DNA from: JBHJGS01 sp050331575
GTDB taxonomy: Bacteria; Pseudomonadota; Alphaproteobacteria; Sphingomonadales; Rhodothalassiaceae
DNA length: 23,844 bases
Assembly (NCBI GenBank): GCA_050331575.1
Contig: JBHJGS010000072.1
Span: 1-23,844, forward strand
Reading direction: 5' to 3'
Below are positions 6,674 through 14,099 of the stretch, piece after piece. Within the stretch, counting starts at the first letter, position 1. Every line of letters begins with the position of its first letter. The translations under genes and the position numbers were made by a program. Below the pieces are notes generated by a model. The model was given only the letters and a program-made list of their open reading frames with translations. It ran no database searches and was not told the origin of the DNA.

Positions 6674-9043
6674 ATGTCCCTGTGTCGTTTGGTGACGATC
6701 CTGGTCCTGAGCGGCCTGTCCGCCGCGGCTTCGGCCCAAAGCTGGAGCGAAGAAGACCGTAAGAGGGATCTGGCACGAATCGCCGATGTCGAGCGCAAGC
6801 TGCGCGTGGAGATGCGCGACGGCACCGGCCTGTCCACCGACGTCTATCTACCCAAGAATGCGCATGGGCCGCTGCCGACCATCTTCTGGCGCACGCCTTA
6901 CGACTATAACGACATGCGCGGCACCCGCCTGCGCTTCGTGCATGAGGCGGTCCGGCGCGGCTATGCCTTCGTGATCCAGAATGAGCGCGGCCAGTTCTTC
7001 TCCGAAGGTGAGTGGGAGATTCTCGGCCGCCCGCGCACCGATGGCTATGACGCCCTGGACTGGATCGCGGAACAGGACTGGTCCAATGGCAAGGTCGGCA
7101 CGATCGGCTGCTCCTCCTCCGCGGAATGGCAGCTGGCGCTGGCGCAAATGGACCATCCCGCCCACGCCGCCATGGTGCCGATGGCGTCCGGCGCCGGCAT
7201 CGGCCGGGTCGGCGGCTGGTATGAACAGGGCAATTGGTATGAAGGCGGCGTCTTCCAGATGCTGTTCGCCTCCTGGTTGCACGGCGTGCAGAACGGCCAG
7301 CGCCCGCGCCTGCCAAAGGATCTCAGCCAGGAAGATCGGGTGCGCCTGTCGAAATATTACGACCTGACCGCAGAGCGCCAGGAGATTGATTGGGGCGAGG
7401 CGCTGAAGACCCTGCCGCTGGTCGACATCCTCAAACACCAGCATGCGCGCACCGGCCCCTATGAGGCCATGATCCGCCGCAGTCCCGATGACCCGGCCTG
7501 GTACGAGGGCGGGCTGGCGCACGACAATGCCGGCTGGGGTGTGCCGGCCTTGTGGTTCAATAGCTGGTATGACGTGTCCATGGGCCCCAATCTGGCGCTG
7601 GCCAATCACGCCAAGGCGCAGGGCGCGGATGCCGAGGTGCGCGACAATCAATATATCCTGGTGGCGCCGACCCTGCATTGCGGTTTCTACCGCATCCCGG
7701 ACGGCGATCTGGTGGTCGGCGAGCGCAATATCGGCAAAGTCGCCCTGGATCCCGAAGCATGGATCTATGACTGGTTCGATTTCTGGCTGAAGGGCGAGGA
7801 CACCGGCTTTAAAGACACTTATGCGCCGGTCACCTATTTCGCCTTCGGCGCCAATGACTGGCGCGAGGCCGAGGCCTGGCCGCCCAAGGCCGCCGAGCCA
7901 ATCCCGCTGTATCTGACCAGCGGCGAGGGCGCCAATTCCCTGTTCGGCGATGGGCAATTGCGCTGGGACAAGCCGGACGAGCAGGGCACCGACCGTTTCA
8001 CCTATGATCCGATGAACCCGGTGCCGGCGACCGGCGGCGGGGTCTGCTGCATCGGCGGGGCAGCGCCGGGCGGCGCGTTCGACCAGCGCGGCGTGGAGGC
8101 ACGCTCTGATGTGCTGGTCTACACCTCCGATCCCTTGCAAGAGGATATCGAAATCGCCGGCTGGGTTCCGGTCACGCTCTATGTCTCCTCCGACGCCAAG
8201 GATACCGACTTCACCGTGAAGCTGGTCGATGTGGCGCCCAACGGCACGGCCTATAATCTGGACAATTCCATCCAGCGGGCGCGCTGGCGCGAGGGCTATG
8301 ACCAGGCGGTCTTCATGCAGGAGGGCGAGGTCTATGAACTGAAGATCGGCCCGCTGGTCACCGCCAACCGGTTCAAGGCGGGCCACCGCATCCGGCTGGA
8401 GGTCTCCTCCTCCAACTTTCCGCAATTCGCGCGCAATTTGAACACCGGTGGCGATCCGGCCACCGAGACGATGCCGATCGTCGCCAAAAATGCGGTGCAT
8501 CATGGCGGGGCCACCGCCTCGCATCTGGAATTGCCCGTCGTCGCGCGCGGACAGGCCGAGCCGCCCACGCCGGATCGGGCCAAGCGCGCACAAGCGGATA
8601 GCGCCAGCATCGATGCCATCGTCACCGCGCTTTATGATGTGATCTCCGGGCCTGCGGGCCAGCCGCGCGACTGGGACCGGTTCCGATCCCTGTTCGCCCC
8701 ATCCGCGCGGCTGATGGCAATCAGCGAGGCGGCCGAGGGCGGACTGGTGGTGATGTCACCGGAGGACTATGTCCGCCAATCCGGCCCACGGCTGGTCGAA
8801 GCCGGCTTCCGCGAGACAGAGATCGCCCGCGAGGTCGACCGCTTCGGCGGCATCGTCCAGATCTTTTCCACCTATGCCGGCTTCACCGAGGACAGCGGCG
8901 ATAACCCCGCCGTGCGCGGCATCAATTCTATCCAGCTTTATCACGACGGCACCCGCTGGTGGCTGCTGTCGGTGCTGTGGCAGGCCGAAGGCGCGGGCCT
9001 GGCCCTGCCGTCGAACTATCTGCCGGCCGGCACCGCGCCCTAA
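6674..9043 (+). CDS. Secreted CocE/NonD-family serine hydrolase with a C-terminal NTF2-like domain
   Basis: The 789-residue protein starts with a signal peptide (MSLCRLVTILVLSGLSAAASA, likely cleaved after Ala21), so it should be periplasmic or secreted. Residues ~40-390 form an alpha/beta hydrolase of the X-Pro dipeptidyl-peptidase S15/CocE type: nucleophile S147 in GTIGCSSSAEW, probable Asp D300 in NSWYD, and His H335 in APTLHCG. Residues ~405-625 are the jelly-roll C-terminal domain of the same family. Residues ~643-789 form an extra SnoaL/NTF2-like domain (DWDRFRSLFAPSARL, then alternating strands with RWWLLSVLWQ), normally a separate protein. The linker 626-642 is Pro/Ala/Arg-rich. Members cleave acyl, ester or peptide bonds of small substrates; the real substrate is unknown. 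The ATG at 6674 has AGGAGGAG about 8 bases upstream. Confidence 0.88.
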   Translation: MSLCRLVTILVLSGLSAAASAQSWSEEDRKRDLARIADVERKLRVEMRDGTGLSTDVYLPKNAHGPLPTIFWRTPYDYNDMRGTRLRFVHEAVRRGYAFVIQNERGQFFSEGEWEILGRPRTDGYDALDWIAEQDWSNGKVGTIGCSSSAEWQLALAQMDHPAHAAMVPMASGAGIGRVGGWYEQGNWYEGGVFQMLFASWLHGVQNGQRPRLPKDLSQEDRVRLSKYYDLTAERQEIDWGEALKTLPLVDILKHQHARTGPYEAMIRRSPDDPAWYEGGLAHDNAGWGVPALWFNSWYDVSMGPNLALANHAKAQGADAEVRDNQYILVAPTLHCGFYRIPDGDLVVGERNIGKVALDPEAWIYDWFDFWLKGEDTGFKDTYAPVTYFAFGANDWREAEAWPPKAAEPIPLYLTSGEGANSLFGDGQLRWDKPDEQGTDRFTYDPMNPVPATGGGVCCIGGAAPGGAFDQRGVEARSDVLVYTSDPLQEDIEIAGWVPVTLYVSSDAKDTDFTVKLVDVAPNGTAYNLDNSIQRARWREGYDQAVFMQEGEVYELKIGPLVTANRFKAGHRIRLEVSSSNFPQFARNLNTGGDPATETMPIVAKNAVHHGGATASHLELPVVARGQAEPPTPDRAKRAQADSASIDAIVTALYDVISGPAGQPRDWDRFRSLFAPSARLMAISEAAEGGLVVMSPEDYVRQSGPRLVEAGFRETEIAREVDRFGGIVQIFSTYAGFTEDSGDNPAVRGINSIQLYHDGTRWWLLSVLWQAEGAGLALPSNYLPAGTAP

Positions 9044-9094
9044 TCGCACCGGACCTGGCCGGCTCCGGCAAACGGGCGGGGGAGCATAGCGTGC

Positions 9095-9110
9095 GCGTCT
9101 TCAAAGACGC
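9095..9110. terminator. Small hairpin between convergent genes, possible terminator
   Basis: GCGTCT-TCAA-AGACGC is a perfect 6-bp stem with a tetraloop in the 91-bp gap between the secreted hydrolase and the convergent histidine kinase gene. There is no T-run on either side, so termination is only a suggestion from position. Confidence 0.25.
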
Positions 9111-9134
9111 CTCCGGCCCCTCCGCCGGCTGCTG

Positions 9135-10475
9135 TCAGAACTCCAAGGTAAAACGGGCGCCGCCCTCTTCGCTGCGACCGGCGCGGATGGTGCCGCCGTG
9201 GGCGCGCAGGATCTGGCGGCTCAGCGCCAGCCCCACGCCCGATCCGCTGCGCTTGGTGGTGAAGAAGGGGATGAAGATCTGTTCGGCCAGCGCGTCATCG
9301 ACTCCGGGGCCGGTGTCGCTGACACAGATGCGCGGCCGGCCGGACCGATCCGGTGCCGCGTCCAGCCGGATGCGCCGATGATCCGCTTGCGCTAGGGCTT
9401 CCGCGGCGTTGCGCACCAGGTTCAGCAGCACCTGTTCCAACTGGTCAGGGTCGGCCCACAGGGTCAGGCCCGGCGGCGAGACCTGCTGCTCCAAGACAAT
9501 GCCGTCCGCGGCCAGATCGGCCTTGACCAGGCGCGCCACCGACTCGAACAGATCAGCAGCCAAAAGGCTTTCCCGCTGTGGCGGCGGCAAGCGGGTCAGC
9601 TGGCGATAGCTCTGCACGAACTGGGTCAGGCCGTCGGCCCGGCGCGCCACGGTCTGAACCGCCTCGCGCACATCCTCCAGCACCGCCTCTGGATGCGCCG
9701 CGGTTTTGGCGTCGTCGACCAGATCGACGGCGGTGCGCGCCAGCGAGGTGATCGGCGTGATCGAATTCATGATCTCATGGGTCAGCACGCGCACCAGCCG
9801 CTGCCACGCCTCCAATTCGGTGCCTTCCAGTTCGCTTTGGATATTTTGTAACGAGATCAGCCGGATCTGCTGCCTGCCGACCGCCAGATCGCTGGCTGCA
9901 ACGGCCAGGCGCTCGCGGCTTTCGCCGCGCTGCAGCCAAACCAGACGCCGCTCGCCCGGGCGTACGGCCGGCAGCGCCTCGACAAGCTCCGGACCGAAGG
10001 CGGACAGGTCGTCCAGGCGGGCGATCTCCGGCCGGTCGAACAAGCGGCGCGCGGCATTGTTGATCAGCACGGTGCGATGGTCGCCGGCCAGGGTCATCAG
10101 CGGCACCGGGCTGTGTTCGACCAGGGCACGAAGGCGCCGCACTTCCTGCTCTTGGTCGGCCCGCTGGCTGCGGAAGCGACGCGTCAGTCCGTCCAGGCTT
10201 TCGCCCAGTTCGTCAAAGCCGCTGCCCAGCCCGGTCAGGCCGAAGCGCTGGGTGAAATCGGCGTTGCGCACGGCCTCCAGAAACCGGGTCAGTTCGGCAT
10301 TGGTGCGCCGCACATAGGCGAGCAGGCTCCAAATCAGGCCGGCGGCCAGCACCGTCAGCAAGCTGGGTGCTGCAATCTGATCGGTCGCGGTGAGCAGCCA
10401 GGCGATCGCGACCATGCAGGCGAACAGCGCGGTCAACCGCAGCATCAAGGCGCGCGCGAAGCGGTCAAAGCCCAT
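9135..10475 (-). CDS. Membrane sensor histidine kinase paired with the sigma-54 regulator
   Basis: The 446-residue protein has two N-terminal membrane helices (about 12-30 and 38-55) with a very short periplasmic loop, so it probably senses within or near the membrane. Then come a HAMP-like linker (56-105) and a PAS-like region (about 112-215, with PVPLMTLAGDHRTVLINNAA). The HisKA-type H-box is LTHEIMNSITP (H233), and the ATPase domain has the N-box LNLVRNAAEAL (351-361), DTGPG (387-391) and GSGVGLALS (411-419). This is the NtrY/AtoS-like architecture common for sigma-54 regulators. The start overlaps the end of the regulator gene by 11 bp, so the order regulator-kinase is a coupled operon. 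It faces away from the HlyD-ATPase-permease operon it presumably serves. Confidence 0.92.
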   Translation of the reverse strand: MGFDRFARALMLRLTALFACMVAIAWLLTATDQIAAPSLLTVLAAGLIWSLLAYVRRTNAELTRFLEAVRNADFTQRFGLTGLGSGFDELGESLDGLTRRFRSQRADQEQEVRRLRALVEHSPVPLMTLAGDHRTVLINNAARRLFDRPEIARLDDLSAFGPELVEALPAVRPGERRLVWLQRGESRERLAVAASDLAVGRQQIRLISLQNIQSELEGTELEAWQRLVRVLTHEIMNSITPITSLARTAVDLVDDAKTAAHPEAVLEDVREAVQTVARRADGLTQFVQSYRQLTRLPPPQRESLLAADLFESVARLVKADLAADGIVLEQQVSPPGLTLWADPDQLEQVLLNLVRNAAEALAQADHRRIRLDAAPDRSGRPRICVSDTGPGVDDALAEQIFIPFFTTKRSGSGVGLALSRQILRAHGGTIRAGRSEEGGARFTLEF

Positions 10476-11841
10476 GCTTTTCCATCCGCCGATACAGCGT
10501 CGCGCGGGTCAGCCCCAGATCCTTGGCCGCTTTGCTGATATTGTAACGGTGCCGGTCCAATGCCTGTTCGATCGCGCGCCGCTCAATGCGTTCCAGATTG
10601 AGATCATCCTCGTCGGTGCGAGGCGCGTCCGACGCAGTGGTCGGCGCGCCGCCGCCCAGCGAAAAGTCCGCCGGCGTATAGGCGGGCTCGCCGCTCATGA
10701 TCACGGCCCGTTCCGCGGCGTGGCGCAGCGCGCGGACATTGCCCGGCCAGGGGTCGGTCAGTATCGCGCCATGCAGGTCCGGCCCGATCGGCTTTTCCGG
10801 GCGCTGATATTTGCGCTCGAACCGGCGCAGGAAATGCTCGGCCAGCAGCGCGATATCCTCGGGCCGGTCGCGCAGCGGCGGCAGGGTCAGTTCCACGGTC
10901 TTCAGCCGAAACAGCAGATCCTGGCGGAAATGCGACGGATCGCTCAACCAACTGATCGGCTGGTTGGTCGCAGCGATCACGCGCACATCGAACGGCGCCG
11001 GCTTGTCTGAGCCCACCGGCACGACGCAGCGCTGTTCCAGCGCGGTCAACAGCTTGGCCTGCTGGTGCAGCGGCAGATTGCCGATCTCGTCCAGAAACAG
11101 CGTGCCGCCGGAAGCGGCCACGAAGCGGCCGGCCCGATCGGACGCCGCGCCGGTGAAGGCGCCCTTCTTGTGGCCGAACAGTTCGGATTCGAACAGGCTT
11201 TCGGTGACCGCGCCCAAATCGACACTCAAGAAGATCTCCTGCTTGCGGGCGGAGCGGTCGTGCAGGGCGCGGGCGGCGAGTTCCTTGCCGGTGCCGTTCT
11301 CGCCCAGGATCAGCACCGTGGCGTCGGTCGGTCCGGCCTTGTCGATCATCTGGAACACCCGCGCCATGGCGGGGCTTTGGCCCAGAAAGGCCTGATCGCC
11401 CGCCTGTGTGAGTTCCTGGCGCTGGCCCTGCAGCTGCCGGGTTTCGCGCCGGCTGGCGCGCAGCGTCACCGCAGCGGCGACAGTCGCGGTCAGCTTCTCA
11501 TTCTGCCAGGGCTTGGCGACGAAATCGATGGCGCCGGCCTTGATCGCCGCCACCGCCGTCTGCACCCCGCCATGGGCGGTGATCGCCACCACCGCGGCAT
11601 CGGGATCGGCGGACAAGATGCGGCCGATCCACTCCAGCCCCTCTTCACCGCTGCTGCGTCCGGGGCCGAAATTCATATCCAGCAGAATCACATCCGGCGC
11701 GGCTTCGGCCATCAGTTGCGGCAGGGCCTCCGGCGTTTCGGCGGTCAGCACGGCGTTGAACCGGCGCTTCAGAAGCAGCTTGCCGGCGGTGCGGATATCG
11801 GGATCGTCGTCAATGATCAGGATGGTGGCGTCGTCGCTCAT
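10465..11841 (-). CDS. Sigma-54-dependent response regulator (receiver, AAA+, Fis-type HTH)
   Basis: The 458-residue protein has three domains. The receiver domain spans 1-125, with acidic D11-D13, phosphoacceptor D55 and K110 in AKPW. The AAA+ domain spans ~150-375: Walker A GENGTGKE (180-187), the sigma-54 contact loop GAFTGA (227-232), Walker B FLDEIGN (249-255) and WPGNVRALRH. A Fis-type helix-turn-helix fills the last ~45 residues (AIEQALDRHRYNISKAAKDLG onward). It should bind an upstream enhancer and drive sigma-54 RNA polymerase. The start is the ATG at 11839-11841; upstream in-frame extension would run through the intergenic regulatory region. Two dyads and a sigma-54 promoter lie in that region and point to the divergent HlyD gene as its target. 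The dyads are 22-61 bp upstream of its own start, so autoregulation is possible. Confidence 0.94.
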   Translation of the reverse strand: MSDDATILIIDDDPDIRTAGKLLLKRRFNAVLTAETPEALPQLMAEAAPDVILLDMNFGPGRSSGEEGLEWIGRILSADPDAAVVAITAHGGVQTAVAAIKAGAIDFVAKPWQNEKLTATVAAAVTLRASRRETRQLQGQRQELTQAGDQAFLGQSPAMARVFQMIDKAGPTDATVLILGENGTGKELAARALHDRSARKQEIFLSVDLGAVTESLFESELFGHKKGAFTGAASDRAGRFVAASGGTLFLDEIGNLPLHQQAKLLTALEQRCVVPVGSDKPAPFDVRVIAATNQPISWLSDPSHFRQDLLFRLKTVELTLPPLRDRPEDIALLAEHFLRRFERKYQRPEKPIGPDLHGAILTDPWPGNVRALRHAAERAVIMSGEPAYTPADFSLGGGAPTTASDAPRTDEDDLNLERIERRAIEQALDRHRYNISKAAKDLGLTRATLYRRMEKHGL

Positions 11842-11862
11842 GGCGCGGCTTCTTAGCGCGCC

Positions 11863-11902
11863 TGTCCGATTGCGAACAGTCCCGATCGTTCGAAACCGGA
11901 CA
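11863..11902. promoter_or_regulatory. Paired dyad sites, probable enhancer for the sigma-54 regulator
   Basis: Site 1 is TGTCCGATTGCGAACA (11863-11878). Site 2 is CGTTCGAAACCGGACA (11887-11902), whose complement TGTCCGGTTTCGAACG agrees with site 1 at 13 of the first 15 positions. So the same 15-mer occurs twice in opposite orientation, with centres 24 bp apart. Each copy is also an imperfect palindrome of the form TGTnCG-N4-CGnACA, as expected for a Fis-type dimer. The centres lie about 110 and 86 bp upstream of the start of transcription predicted from the sigma-54 promoter. Confidence 0.65.
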
Positions 11903-11953
11903 CAGGCGGCGGAGGCGGTCGCACAAACCCGCCGCTTGGCGGGCGCGCGGACT

Positions 11954-11968
11954 TGGCATGCTTTCTGC
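11954..11968 (+). promoter_or_regulatory. Sigma-54 (-24/-12) promoter of the exporter operon
   Basis: TGGCATGCTTTCTGC matches the consensus TGGCACG-N4-TTGC with GG and GC at exactly the required spacing and two substitutions outside those doublets. Predicted transcription start is near 11980. It lies in the intergenic region shared with a sigma-54 activator gene and downstream of the paired dyads, which strongly supports function. Confidence 0.7.
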
Positions 11969-12005
11969 TGGGAGGGGCATGACGCCAATCCGAGGCACGA
12001 CAGCG

Positions 12006-13337
12006 ATGACACAAAACAGCGTATACAGCCTGAAAAAGCGGGCGCAGGACGCAACCCAGGAAGCCCCCTTGTCCGGCCAGGGCATGGACCGGCCGATCAA
12101 GCGACGCTTCCCCCGCTGGGCGGCTCCGGCCGCCGGCGCAGGTCTTGTGGCAATCCTGGTGATCGCCGCGGTGATCTTGTTCGCCCCGGCGCCTGGCCGC
12201 ACCTTGCGTGTGGCCGGTGACCGCGTGGTGGTCTCCACCGTCACCCAAGGCCAGTTTGAAGATTTCATCCCCGTGCGCGGCCGGGTGACCCCGCTGAAGA
12301 CGCTCTATCTGGATGCCATCGAAGGCGGCCGGGTGGAAGAGGTGCTGGTGGAGGACGGCGCGCGCGTGAACGCCGGCGATCTGCTGGTGCGCCTGTCCAA
12401 CACCCAGTTGCAGTTGGACGTCATCGCGCGCGAGGCGGAGGTGACCGAACAGCTCAACAATCTCAATACCCTGGCGCTGCAGTTGGAGCAGAACCGGCTG
12501 GCGCACAAGCGCAATCTGGTGGAGACGGACTATCAGATCACCCGGCTGGGCCGGCTGGTGGAGCGGCGACGCGAGCTGATCAGCAAGGGCCATGTCAGCC
12601 AACAAGATTTGGACGAAGTTCAGGACGAGTTGACCTATCGCCAGCGCCTGCGGGAGGTCACCTTGGAGGCGCAGGCGACCGACGAACGCCTGCAGCAGGC
12701 GCAGATGGCGCAGCTAGAGGAAAGCGTCGACACGCTGAAGCAGAATCTGACCCTGGCGCGGCAAAATCTGGAGGCACTGAATGTGCGCGCGCCGGTGTCC
12801 GGCCAACTCACCGCCTTGAATGCGGAGCTGGGCCAGTCGCTCAGCCGGGGCGAACGCATCGGCCAGATCGATGATCCGGACCGCTTCAAGCTGACCGCCC
12901 TGATCGACGAATTCTATCTGCCGCGGGTGGATATCGGCCAGATCGCCGAGGTTTCGGTGAACGGTGACAGCCATCGCCTGCGCATCGCCAAAATCTATCC
13001 GCAGGTGCGAGACGGTCAGTTTGAGGTCGATCTGGAATTTCTGGATGAGGCGCCACTGGGCATTCGCCGTGGTCAGACCCTGCAGATGAAATTGTCTTTG
13101 GGCGATCCGTCACCGGCTATTCTGATCCCCAACGGCGCCTTTTATCAGGATACTGGCGGGAATTGGGTGTTTGTGGTGGCGCCGGACGGGTCAACTGCTG
13201 TGCGCCGCACGGTGCGGCTGGGCCGGCGCAACGCCCGCTATATCGAGGTGCTGGAGGGCCTGGAGCCCGGTGAGCAGGTGATCACCTCGCCCTATACAAG
13301 CTATCTGGACATGCACCGGCTGGACCTGACCGGCTGA
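12006..13337 (+). CDS. HlyD/MacA-type periplasmic adaptor of the ABC exporter
   Basis: The 443-residue protein (from this start) has a basic N-terminal tail, one membrane helix (about 38-60, APAAGAGLVAILVIAAVILF) and then a biotinyl-lipoyl-like half motif (GRVEEVLVEDGARVNAGDLLVRL). A long coiled-coil hairpin follows (about 140-255, rich in Gln/Glu/Arg/Leu). The second half of the lipoyl domain (NVRAPVSGQLTALNAELGQ), a beta-barrel and a membrane-proximal domain follow. This is the adaptor role in MacA-MacB or HlyD-like export, linking the inner membrane permease to an outer membrane channel that is not encoded here. Start choice is uncertain. The ATG at 11979 has a GGAGG but sits at the predicted sigma-54 transcription start, so it could not be used from that promoter. 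The ATG at 12084 (417 residues, MDRPIKRRF) is a good alternative close to the usual family length. Confidence 0.88.
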   Translation: MTQNSVYSLKKRAQDATQEAPLSGQGMDRPIKRRFPRWAAPAAGAGLVAILVIAAVILFAPAPGRTLRVAGDRVVVSTVTQGQFEDFIPVRGRVTPLKTLYLDAIEGGRVEEVLVEDGARVNAGDLLVRLSNTQLQLDVIAREAEVTEQLNNLNTLALQLEQNRLAHKRNLVETDYQITRLGRLVERRRELISKGHVSQQDLDEVQDELTYRQRLREVTLEAQATDERLQQAQMAQLEESVDTLKQNLTLARQNLEALNVRAPVSGQLTALNAELGQSLSRGERIGQIDDPDRFKLTALIDEFYLPRVDIGQIAEVSVNGDSHRLRIAKIYPQVRDGQFEVDLEFLDEAPLGIRRGQTLQMKLSLGDPSPAILIPNGAFYQDTGGNWVFVVAPDGSTAVRRTVRLGRRNARYIEVLEGLEPGEQVITSPYTSYLDMHRLDLTG

Positions 13338-13367
13338 GCGACAAGACGCGGATAAAGGAGACGATCC

Positions 13368-14057
13368 ATGAGCGACCTCATCACCCTAAAAATCCTAAAC
13401 AAAGTCTACCGGACGCATGAGGTTGAGACCGCAGCGCTGATCGACATCAATCTGAGCATTGCACCAGGTGAATTCGTGGCCGTGATGGGACCGTCGGGCT
13501 GCGGGAAATCCACCCTACTGAACATCATCGGTATGTTGGATAGCCCCAGTTCTGGGCATTATCTATTCAAAGATGAAGATGTTTCCGGCTATGGCGAAAG
13601 CCGGCTCGCCAAGATCCGCAAGCAGAATATCGGCTTCATCTTCCAAAGCTTCAATCTGATCGATGAGCTCAATGTCTTTGAGAATATCGAGCTTGCCCTG
13701 CTTTATCACAACATTCCCGGAAAAGTGCGGCGCGAGGCGGTCAACCGGGTGATGGACAGGGTCGGCATCGGCCACCGCGCCAAACATATGCCCAGCCAAT
13801 TGTCCGGCGGCCAGCAGCAGCGCGTCGCCGTGGCCCGGGCCGTGGTCGCCGATCCCGCGCTGATCCTGGCCGATGAACCCACCGGCAATCTGGACAGCGC
13901 GCACGGCCAGGAGGTCATGGAGATGCTGCAGGGCCTGAATGAGGAGGGCACCACCGTGGTGATGGTCACCCACTCCGCCCGCGATGCCGACTATGCCCGC
14001 CGCACCGTCAACCTGTTCGATGGCCAGGTCGTGGCGGAAAATCTGCGCGCGGCCTGA
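13368..14057 (+). CDS. MacB/LolD-type ABC transporter ATPase
   Basis: The 229-residue protein is a complete nucleotide-binding domain: Walker A GPSGCGKST (41-49), Q-loop FQSFNL (92-97), signature LSGGQQQR (145-152), Walker B LILADEP (165-171) and the H-loop His (H202, MVTHS). Its size and sequence style are those of the LolD/FtsE/MacB ATPases that work with FtsX-fold permeases. The ATG at 13368 follows AAAGGAGACGATCC, a strong ribosome site, 30 bp after the adaptor gene. The first ~30 codons use more A/T-ending codons than neighbouring genes. It should energise the permease encoded next. Confidence 0.95.
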   Translation: MSDLITLKILNKVYRTHEVETAALIDINLSIAPGEFVAVMGPSGCGKSTLLNIIGMLDSPSSGHYLFKDEDVSGYGESRLAKIRKQNIGFIFQSFNLIDELNVFENIELALLYHNIPGKVRREAVNRVMDRVGIGHRAKHMPSQLSGGQQQRVAVARAVVADPALILADEPTGNLDSAHGQEVMEMLQGLNEEGTTVVMVTHSARDADYARRTVNLFDGQVVAENLRAA

Positions 14058-14099
14058 GCTCGGGCCGGGCCGGGGCGCGCCAACTTCAGGAGAGCTGCA

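Noticed and set aside
6848..8593. 581-codon open frame antisense to the secreted hydrolase
   Set aside because: The plus-strand gene has a signal peptide, ribosome site and catalytic motifs. The minus frame has no ribosome site and no recognisable motif.
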